Positions 1-5,583 of a stretch of DNA of 7,514 nucleotides are shown in pieces (position 1 is the stretch's first letter; each line of letters opens with the position of its first letter). The translations under genes and the position numbers were made by a program. Source of the DNA: Anaerolineae bacterium (lineage in GTDB: Bacteria > Chloroflexota > Anaerolineae > JAAYZQ01); assembly GCA_016926595.1 (NCBI GenBank), contig JAFGOG010000019.1:1-7514 (forward strand), given 5' to 3'. The notes beneath the pieces are model-generated. The model ran no database searches, was not told the DNA's origin, and was given only the letters and a program-made list of their open reading frames with translations.

Positions 1-1271
1 ACGGCCATGACCAGCGCCGCCAGCGTTGCGGTGGCCGTCACATCAAAGCTCACCAGGTTGTTGGCGGCCTGGGCCGCCATCGCCGCCAGGCAGGCAACCA
101 GCCAGGCCCGTCGCCAGGGATCAGCCGCCCTTCGCAGCGCCCGCCCGGCGACGGCCAACAAGGCCATCGCCATCACCAACTGCGCCGCCAGCCCAACCGC
201 CCCGGCCGTGACCAGCCCGTCGAGCACCAGGTTGTGAGCACGGTCCACGGCCAGCCCCCGACCCTGATAGTAGACGAGCTGCGGCGGATAAACGCGGGGA
301 AAGACGAGCCCCAACGTGTCGGGGCCATAGCCCAGCCACGGCCGCTGGCCGATCAGCTCCACGGTGGCCTGCCAGATCGTGCGCCGCGCCGCCGTCGAGC
401 CCCCCTGCGCCGAGCCGAGGCCGATCGCCGCGGCCAGCCCGACCGCCAGCGCGACCACTGCGCCGACGGCGATCGCCGCCCTGAGCCGCCGGGCTCTGAC
501 CAGCCGCAGCCGGGGCCAGCATCCCATCACCGCCAGCGCCCCCAGCCCTACGCCGGCCGCCAGCCATGCCCCGCGAGCCAAGGTCAGCCCAATCATCGCC
601 AGCTCGGCCAGCGCCAGGATCGCCCCGCCCACCCGCAACCATCGGCGCCGGACCGTCCACACCCAGGCCACGGTCAGCGGCAAGACCATCGCCAGATAGG
701 CGCCCAAAAAGTTGGACCGCCCCAACGTCGCATACACCGGCGAGCGGGCATCGCTGACCAACGGCACAAGCCGCCATCCGAGCGCCTGGGCCACCCCCAA
801 GCCCACCAACGGCACGCCGGTCGCTGCCACCACCCCCACCAAGCGCTCAATCTGGGCACGCGTCCGCAGCCGGGCAGACACGACCAGGAACAGCAGAAGG
901 TAGCTCAGCAGGGTCAGCAGGCCTTGAGCGCGCTCGTAACTGCCCCACAGGCCCAAGCCGGGGTCCACGGCCAGCGCCGTCGCCAGCAGATAGATGGCAG
1001 CCAGGGCCAATACCGGCCCAAGAAGCGGGTTTCGGCCGAGGTCACGCCACGGCGAGCGACGGGTCAGGAGGCAGTCGGCGCACCACACACCGACCATAGC
1101 CCACACCAGCGAGCGAAGGAGGGCTGCTTTGGGCGGCTCAAAGGGCTGGCTGGCCCACAGGTTGACCGCCAGCGGCGTCAAGCACGCCGCCAGCAGCCAA
1201 CCAGCCTCAACGAGCCCTTCGGCCAGGCTGCCTTCCACCGGTTCGCTCACAATAGCGCCACCCGACCGCAT
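1..1271 (-). CDS. O-antigen ligase/polymerase (Wzy_C)-like membrane protein, C-terminus outside the window
   Basis: The reverse strand is open without a stop from 1391 down to base 1. The ATG at 1271 is preceded by AGGAGG with 10 bases between, which fixes the start, and 423 complete codons are visible. The protein is a chain of hydrophobic segments, as expected for a polytopic inner-membrane protein. Family-like motifs in order are: GSYERAQGLLTLLSYL near residue 110, GRSNFLGAYL near 184, LTLARGAWLA near 229, an ARRTIWQ...RPWLGYGPDT block at 295-319 and DRAHN at 343-347, then NNLVSFDVTAT near 404. The R-x(n)-GYG and RAHN blocks are typical of the large periplasmic loop of O-antigen ligases and polymerases, which transfer or polymerise undecaprenyl-linked glycans. 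The GSYERAQG-type relatives often carry C-terminal TPR repeats; whether this one does lies beyond base 1. The family is clear, but the substrate (O-antigen, exopolysaccharide or protein glycan) cannot be told. It is transcribed divergently from cydA. Confidence 0.85.
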   Translation of the reverse strand, partial: MRSGGAIVSEPVEGSLAEGLVEAGWLLAACLTPLAVNLWASQPFEPPKAALLRSLVWAMVGVWCADCLLTRRSPWRDLGRNPLLGPVLALAAIYLLATALAVDPGLGLWGSYERAQGLLTLLSYLLLFLVVSARLRTRAQIERLVGVVAATGVPLVGLGVAQALGWRLVPLVSDARSPVYATLGRSNFLGAYLAMVLPLTVAWVWTVRRRWLRVGGAILALAELAMIGLTLARGAWLAAGVGLGALAVMGCWPRLRLVRARRLRAAIAVGAVVALAVGLAAAIGLGSAQGGSTAARRTIWQATVELIGQRPWLGYGPDTLGLVFPRVYPPQLVYYQGRGLAVDRAHNLVLDGLVTAGAVGLAAQLVMAMALLAVAGRALRRAADPWRRAWLVACLAAMAAQAANNLVSFDVTATATLAALVMA

Positions 1272-1281
1272 CACCCCGCCG

Positions 1282-1287
1282 CCTCCT
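1282..1287 (-). promoter_or_regulatory. Shine-Dalgarno of the O-antigen ligase-like gene
   Basis: The reverse strand reads AGGAGG, 10 bases before the ATG at 1271. It decides the start in favour of this ATG over an in-frame GTG seven codons further in (1250-1248). Confidence 0.75.
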
Positions 1288-1296
1288 GACCGTGCT

Positions 1297-1325
1297 ATTC
1301 TACCCCCAGAGTCCCCAGCAGGCAA
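1297..1325 (-). promoter_or_regulatory. Sigma70-like promoter for the O-antigen ligase-like gene
   Basis: On the reverse strand TTGCCT (1325-1320, 4 of 6 consensus bases) and TAGAAT (1302-1297, 5 of 6) are separated by exactly 17 bases. The predicted start point, near 1290, would leave a leader of about 19 bases holding the AGGAGG. It stands back to back with the cydA promoter, the two -35 elements being 18 bases apart. Prediction by consensus only. Confidence 0.5.
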
Positions 1326-1341
1326 GTTGAGAGCGAGGGGC

Positions 1342-1362
1342 ATTTGACACTCTGGGTCAAAT
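1342..1362. promoter_or_regulatory. Perfect inverted repeat over the cydA -35: candidate operator
   Basis: ATTTGAC (1342-1348) and its exact reverse complement GTCAAAT (1356-1362) flank a 7-base spacer. The left arm contains most of the -35 hexamer and the right arm lies in the promoter spacer, so a protein bound here would block RNA polymerase. The inner TTGAC/GTCAA resembles half-sites of dimeric regulators such as the CRP/FNR superfamily (FNR: TTGAT-N4-ATCAA), but the spacer is too long for a standard FNR box and it does not match the Rex consensus. Its role as an operator is inferred from position and symmetry. Confidence 0.45.
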
Positions 1363-1372
1363 ATGGTATCTT
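1344..1372 (+). promoter_or_regulatory. cydABDC promoter (extended -10 type)
   Basis: A perfect -35 TTGACA (1344-1349) is followed after 17 bases by TATCTT (1367-1372, 4 of 6). The -10 is preceded by TG at 1364-1365, an extended -10 motif that compensates for the weaker hexamer. The start point would be near 1379, giving a leader of about 39 bases before cydA. This is the only good promoter I see for the operon, since the later genes are nearly contiguous. Confidence 0.65.
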
Positions 1373-1395
1373 GACAACAGTCCTGAACAGGTCAA
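1371..1395. promoter_or_regulatory. Second TTGAC/GTCAA inverted pair near the cydA transcription start
   Basis: TTGAC (1371-1375) and GTCAA (1391-1395) repeat the half-sites of the upstream palindrome, here 15 bases apart, with AACAG repeated directly inside (1376-1380 and 1386-1390). The pair spans the end of the -10 and the predicted start point. The centres of the two pairs are 31 bases apart. It may be a second, weaker operator, or coincidence given the 5-bp arms. Confidence 0.25.
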
Positions 1396-1403
1396 CTGCT
1401 ACA

Positions 1404-1410
1404 AAGGAGG
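1404..1410 (+). promoter_or_regulatory. Shine-Dalgarno of cydA
   Basis: AAGGAGG, a near-complete anti-16S match, ends 7 bases before the ATG at 1418. It selects this ATG over the in-frame ATG four codons later (1430) and predicts strong translation. Confidence 0.85.
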
Positions 1411-1417
1411 CGCGCCT

Positions 1418-2788
1418 ATGACGACGTTGATGCTATCCCGGCTGCAGTTCGCTACCACCACGATCTATCACTTTTTCTTTGTCCCGCTTACCCTCGGCCT
1501 GTCGATCCTGCTGTTTGTGATGGAGCTGCGCTACGTCCGCACTGGCGACGAGGCCTACAAACGGATGGTCAAGTTTTGGGGCAAGCTGTTCCTGATCAAC
1601 TTTGCCGTGGGCGTGGCCACCGGCATCGTCCAGGAGTTCCAGTTTGGCATGAACTGGTCAGATTATTCGCGCTTTGTGGGCGACATCTTTGGCGCGCCTC
1701 TAGCCATCGAAGCCCTGCTGGCCTTTTTCCTGGAATCCACCTTCCTGGGCATCTGGATCTTTGGCTGGGACAAGCTGTCCAAGGGCCTGCACGCCGCTAC
1801 TATGGGGTTGGTGGCCCTTGGCTCCAACCTGTCGGCGCTGTGGATCCTGATCGCCAACTCGTTCATGCACGAGCCGGTCGGCTATGTGCTGAACAACGGG
1901 CGGGCCGAGATGTCCGACTTTGGCGCACTGCTGACCAATCCCCACCTCTGGATGCAGTTCCCCCACGTCTTTTTTGCCGGCATCACCACCGCTGGCTTTT
2001 TTGTCCTGGGCATCAGCGCCTATCGCCTGCTGCGCAAGAGCCAGGATCAAGACCTCTTCCTGCGCTCATTCCGCTGGGCAGCAGTCTATGCCTTGATCGG
2101 CTCTGTGTCGGTTGGCCTCGCCGGCCACGCCCAGGGCCAGCGCATGTTCGAGGTCCAGCCGATGAAGATGGCTGCCGTCGAAGGGCTGTGGGAGAGCGCC
2201 GATCCGGCTCCCTATTCCCTGTTCAGCCTCAATCCGGCCAAAGAAGACAGCTTTAACATCGAAATCCCGGCCGCGCTATCCTTCCTGGCCTATAACCGCT
2301 TCTCGGGCGAGGTAAAGGGCATCAACGAGCTCCAGGTCCAATACGAGCAGCAGTACGGGCCCGACAACTATATTCCCCCCGTGTTCATGAGCTACTGGGC
2401 CTTTCGCATCATGTTCGTCCCAGGCCTGCTGATGATCGCCGCGGCGCTCGGCGCCCTCTTTTTGATCTTTACCAAGCGCCTGGAGCCGATCCTCAGCCGC
2501 AGCCGAGGCTTGTGGGGCTGGTTCGTGCGCCTGCTGCCGCTGGCCATCATCCTGCCCTACCTGGCCAACACCGGCGGCTGGCTGCTGACCGAGCTGGGCC
2601 GCCAGCCGTGGATCGTCTACGGTCTGAAAAAGACGGCGGACGCCGTCTCGCCAAACCTGTCGCCGGGGATGGTCCTCTTTTCCCTGATAGCCTTTATCGT
2701 CGTCTATGCCGCGCTGATGGCCGCCGACATCTACCTGCTGGTTAGGTACAGCCGCGCCGCTGGCGACGCCGAACCGTCCAGCTATTAG
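1418..2788 (+). CDS. cydA: Cytochrome bd-type quinol oxidase subunit I (CydA)
   Basis: This 456-residue polytopic membrane protein is the quinol-oxidising, haem-carrying subunit that reduces O2 to water with electrons from quinol. It aligns by eye with E. coli CydA throughout. Residues corresponding to known ligands are present: H18 (E. coli H19), E98 and E106 (E99, E107), H183 and M332 (H186 and M393, haem b558), R330 (R391) and E392 (E445), followed by the signature GRQPW at 394-398. The quinol-site pair K250/E255 (K252/E257) lies in a conserved KxAAxE context. Between about 255 and 320 the Q-loop is short: it lacks the roughly 60-residue insertion of E. coli CydA (522 residues), placing it in the short-Q-loop class. 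The N-terminus SRLQFATTTIYHFFFVPLTLG is classic. It is the first operon gene, with a strong Shine-Dalgarno and promoter upstream. Whether the substrate is menaquinol or ubiquinol is not shown by the sequence. Confidence 0.97.
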   Translation: MTTLMLSRLQFATTTIYHFFFVPLTLGLSILLFVMELRYVRTGDEAYKRMVKFWGKLFLINFAVGVATGIVQEFQFGMNWSDYSRFVGDIFGAPLAIEALLAFFLESTFLGIWIFGWDKLSKGLHAATMGLVALGSNLSALWILIANSFMHEPVGYVLNNGRAEMSDFGALLTNPHLWMQFPHVFFAGITTAGFFVLGISAYRLLRKSQDQDLFLRSFRWAAVYALIGSVSVGLAGHAQGQRMFEVQPMKMAAVEGLWESADPAPYSLFSLNPAKEDSFNIEIPAALSFLAYNRFSGEVKGINELQVQYEQQYGPDNYIPPVFMSYWAFRIMFVPGLLMIAAALGALFLIFTKRLEPILSRSRGLWGWFVRLLPLAIILPYLANTGGWLLTELGRQPWIVYGLKKTADAVSPNLSPGMVLFSLIAFIVVYAALMAADIYLLVRYSRAAGDAEPSSY

Positions 2789-2795
2789 CGGCGAG

Positions 2796-2802
2796 AAGGG
2801 AG
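2796..2802 (+). promoter_or_regulatory. Shine-Dalgarno of cydB
   Basis: AAGGGAG ends 7 bases before the ATG at 2810, within the 21-base gap after the cydA TAG. It is the only independent strong ribosome site inside the operon, so CydB can be made without re-initiation from cydA. Confidence 0.65.
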
Positions 2803-2809
2803 AACTGAC

Positions 2810-3823
2810 ATGGAACTCAACACACTCTGGTTTATCCTCGTTTCGATACTGTTCGTCGGCTTTTTCTTCCTGGAGGGGTTTGACTATGGCGTCGGCATCC
2901 TGCTGCCCTTCCTGGGCAAGGACGACACCGATCGCCGCCTCATCCTCAACACCATCGGTCCTTTCTGGGACGGCAACGAGGTGTGGATGATCGCCGCCGG
3001 CGGCGCGATGTTCGCCGCTTTTCCCAACTGGTATGCCACCCTGTTCAGCGGCTTTTACCTGCCGCTCCTGCTCATCCTGCTGGCGCTCATCGTCCGCGCC
3101 GTCGCCTTTGAGTACCGCAGCAAGGACCGCCGCCCGTCCTGGCGCTCGGCGTGGGACACGCTCATCTTTGCCGGGAGCTTTGTTCCGGCACTGCTGTGGG
3201 GCGTAGCCTTTGCCAACCTGATCCGCGGCGTCCCGATCGACGCCGACATGAATTACACCGGCGGCTTCTGGAACCTGCTCAACCCCTACGCTCTATCCGG
3301 CGGGCTGGCCACCCTGTCGCTCTTTACCCTGCACGGGGCGACCTTCCTGAGCCTCAAGACCAAGGGTGAGCTGATGAGCAGGGCCCGCGACATGGCCGGG
3401 CGGCTGTGGCCGCCAGCGGTGGTTCTCGCCCTGCTCTTTGTAGTTACCGGCTATCTCGCCACCGACATGCTCAGCCACCGGGGCGTCCTTTTCGTCATCG
3501 TTTCCGTGCTGGCCGCCGCGGCCCTGCTGGCCGCCGGCTGGTTCATCCGCAACCGGCAGCACGGCTGGGCCTTTGCCATGACCGGACTGACGATCGTGCT
3601 GACTGTGGCCATGCTCTTCCTCGGGCTCTACCCGCGGGTCATGGTCTCCAGCATTGACCCTGCTTACAGCCTGACCATTGACAACGCCTCCTCCACCCCC
3701 TACACCCTGCGTGTGATGTCGATCGTCGCCCTGATCTTTGTGCCGATCGTCCTCCTGTACCAGGGCTGGACCTACTGGGTCTTTCGCCAGCGGATCGGGC
3801 GCGAGGAAAAGCTCGAATACTGA
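2810..3823 (+). CDS. cydB: Cytochrome bd-type quinol oxidase subunit II (CydB)
   Basis: This 337-residue integral membrane protein is the structural partner of CydA and stabilises the haem b595/d site. Conserved features are the N-terminal FLEGFDYGVG (residues 20-29, with D25, the counterpart of the E. coli acidic residue linked to proton supply), the GPFWDGNEVW block at 50-59, RAVAFEYR near 95-102, NPYAL near 160, and the C-terminal GWTYWVFRQRIG. The length is close to the usual 330-380. Hydrophobic segments run throughout, in keeping with the family's bundle of eight to nine helices. The gene lies 21 bases after cydA and its TGA shares a base with the cydD ATG. No small CydX-like frame is present between cydB and cydD, where CydX is often encoded in proteobacteria. 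Nothing in the sequence suggests damage. Confidence 0.97.
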   Translation: MELNTLWFILVSILFVGFFFLEGFDYGVGILLPFLGKDDTDRRLILNTIGPFWDGNEVWMIAAGGAMFAAFPNWYATLFSGFYLPLLLILLALIVRAVAFEYRSKDRRPSWRSAWDTLIFAGSFVPALLWGVAFANLIRGVPIDADMNYTGGFWNLLNPYALSGGLATLSLFTLHGATFLSLKTKGELMSRARDMAGRLWPPAVVLALLFVVTGYLATDMLSHRGVLFVIVSVLAAAALLAAGWFIRNRQHGWAFAMTGLTIVLTVAMLFLGLYPRVMVSSIDPAYSLTIDNASSTPYTLRVMSIVALIFVPIVLLYQGWTYWVFRQRIGREEKLEY

Positions 3824-5583
3824 TGAAGCTGGACAGGCGGCTGCTGCGCGATGCGCGCGCCGCCCGGGCAGATCTGGCTTGTACGGTCGGACTGGGCCTG
3901 CTGGCGGGCATCGTGCTCGTCGGGCAGGCCCGCGCCTTGAGCCGGGTCATCGGCCAGGCCTTCCTCGGCGGCCGGTCGCTGCCCGACCTGCTGCCGCTAC
4001 TGGCCGTCCTGGTCGCCCTGGCCCTGCTGCGAACGGCCCTTGCCTGGGCCGCCGAAGAAGCCGCCCAGCGTGCTGCCGGCCGGATAAAGGGCGATCTCCA
4101 GGACAGGCTGTCGGCCCACCTGCTGGCCCTGGGGCCGATCTATGCCCGCGGCGAGCGCACCGGCGAGCTGGCCAACACCGTCGTCGAAGGCGTCGAAGCG
4201 CTCGACGCCTATATCCGCCACTACCTGCCCCAAGTCGCCCTGGCCGCCCTTGTGCCGATCACCCTTCTCCTCTTTATCTTTCCCCTCGATTGGATCTCTG
4301 GCCTGATCCTGCTCCTCACCGCCCCGCTCATCCCGGTCTTTATGGTTCTGATCGGCAACCAGGCCGACGCCCTGACCAGGCGGCAGTGGCTGTCGCTCAG
4401 CCGCATGAGCGCCCATTTCCTGGACGTCCTCCAGGGGCTCACGGCGCTCAAGCTGTTGGACCGCAGCCGGGAACAGATCCAGGTCATCGCCCAGATCAGC
4501 GACCGCTACCGGCAGACGACCATGGGCGTGCTGCGCGTCAGCTTTCTTTCGGCCCTCGTCCTGGAGATGGTCGCCACCATCGGCACTGCCATCGTCGCCG
4601 TCGGCATCGGCCTGCGCCTGCTCTACGGTCACCTGGAATTCGAACAGGCTCTGTTCGTCCTTCTCCTGGCGCCCGAATTCTACCTGCCGCTGCGTCTCCT
4701 GGGCACCCGCTTTCACGCCGGCATGTCCGGTGTGGCCGCCGCCCAGCGCATCTTTGGCCTCCTCGAAACCCGCGCCAGCACTTCCCCAATCCAAGACGCC
4801 GGCGCCGCACGCCGACTGGCGAGCCGGTCACGACGGCCACAATCCAAAATCCAGTTTCACGACGTCCATTACGCCTACGACGCCGGCCTCCGCCCCGCGC
4901 TAAACGGCTTGAGCCTGGAGATCTTGCCCGGCCAGAAGGTAGCCCTGGTTGGCCCCAGCGGCGCAGGCAAGACCACCATCGCTTACCTCCTGCTGCGCTT
5001 TATCGAGCCGGATCGGGGGGCCATCACCGTCGGCGGGAGGCCGCTGTCCGACATCCCACCCCCCGCCTGGCGGGCGGAGGTGGCCTGGGTGCCGCAGAAC
5101 CCCTATCTGTTTTACGGTACAGTGGCCGACAACATCCGCCTGGCCCGCCCCGAAGCCGGCCTGGACCAGGTGATCCATGCCGCGCGCCAGGCCAACGCCC
5201 ACCTGTTCATCGATGCCCTACCTGACGGCTATGATACACTCATCGGCGAGCGCGGCGCCCGGCTGAGCGGCGGTGAGGCGCAGCGGATCGCCCTCGCCCG
5301 CGCTTTTCTCACCGGCGCGCCGCTGCTGATCCTGGACGAGGCCACGGCAAACCTGGACCCCCAAACCGAAGCATCGATCCAAGAGGCCACCGCCTCGCTG
5401 CTGCGCGGCCGCACCGCGCTGATCATCGCCCACCGGCTGGGCACTGTCCGCCGCGCCGACCAGATCCTGGTGGTGGACGGCGGACAGGTGGCACAACAAG
5501 GCACCCACGAGCTGCTCATGCAGCAGGATGGGCTATACCGGCGCCTGATCGGCGCCTATGTGACGCCGTTGAACCATGGCTAA
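3823..5583 (+). CDS. cydD: Thiol/haem-linked ABC transporter, CydD subunit (permease fused to ATPase)
   Basis: This 586-residue half-transporter has an N-terminal exporter-type membrane domain (about 1-310) and a C-terminal ATPase domain (about 345-580). With CydC it forms the heterodimer needed to assemble bd oxidases; in E. coli CydDC exports cysteine and glutathione and binds haem. The ATPase has Walker A GPSGAGKT at 377-384, Q-loop Q425 in VPQNPYLFYGT, signature LSGGE at 481-485, Walker B LLILDE at 501-506 with the catalytic glutamate, D-loop ANLD at 509-512 and switch histidine H537. PEFYLPLRLLG at 284-294 is the CydD-type hallmark that separates it from other exporters. The start ATG overlaps the cydB TGA by one base; a GAGGAAAA run at 3803-3810 is a modest ribosome site 12 bases upstream, so coupling to cydB is likely. 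The linker (about 316-345) is rich in Arg, Ser and Ala and poorly conserved in appearance. Confidence 0.93.
   Translation: MKLDRRLLRDARAARADLACTVGLGLLAGIVLVGQARALSRVIGQAFLGGRSLPDLLPLLAVLVALALLRTALAWAAEEAAQRAAGRIKGDLQDRLSAHLLALGPIYARGERTGELANTVVEGVEALDAYIRHYLPQVALAALVPITLLLFIFPLDWISGLILLLTAPLIPVFMVLIGNQADALTRRQWLSLSRMSAHFLDVLQGLTALKLLDRSREQIQVIAQISDRYRQTTMGVLRVSFLSALVLEMVATIGTAIVAVGIGLRLLYGHLEFEQALFVLLLAPEFYLPLRLLGTRFHAGMSGVAAAQRIFGLLETRASTSPIQDAGAARRLASRSRRPQSKIQFHDVHYAYDAGLRPALNGLSLEILPGQKVALVGPSGAGKTTIAYLLLRFIEPDRGAITVGGRPLSDIPPPAWRAEVAWVPQNPYLFYGTVADNIRLARPEAGLDQVIHAARQANAHLFIDALPDGYDTLIGERGARLSGGEAQRIALARAFLTGAPLLILDEATANLDPQTEASIQEATASLLRGRTALIIAHRLGTVRRADQILVVDGGQVAQQGTHELLMQQDGLYRRLIGAYVTPLNHG

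Noticed and set aside
121..777. Reverse-strand open frame of 218 codons
   Set aside because: It overlaps the O-antigen ligase-like gene in another frame and translates to Gly/Arg/Ala-rich sequence typical of GC-rich shadow frames.
1248..1250. GTG as the alternative start of the O-antigen ligase-like gene
   Set aside because: No ribosome site at suitable distance, whereas the ATG at 1271 has AGGAGG 10 bases upstream.
234..1289. Long + strand open frame of 351 codons upstream of cydA
   Set aside because: It is the codon-for-codon complement of the O-antigen ligase-like gene, is full of Gln, Arg, Pro and His with no membrane or domain character, and the reverse frame has clear family motifs and a Shine-Dalgarno.
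1371..1376. Second TTGACA as an alternative cydA -35
   Set aside because: No -10-like hexamer lies 16-18 bases downstream; the nearest, TACAAA at 1400-1405, is 23 bases away and runs into the Shine-Dalgarno.
3997..4794. Reverse-strand open frame of 265 codons inside cydD
   Set aside because: It is an antisense shadow rich in Gly, Gln and Asp with no ribosome site or domain; cydD is unambiguous on the other strand.
3738..5225. + strand open frame of 495 codons overlapping cydB and cydD
   Set aside because: It is an out-of-frame reading of two clearly identified genes, dominated by Arg, Pro and Gly, with no recognisable motifs.
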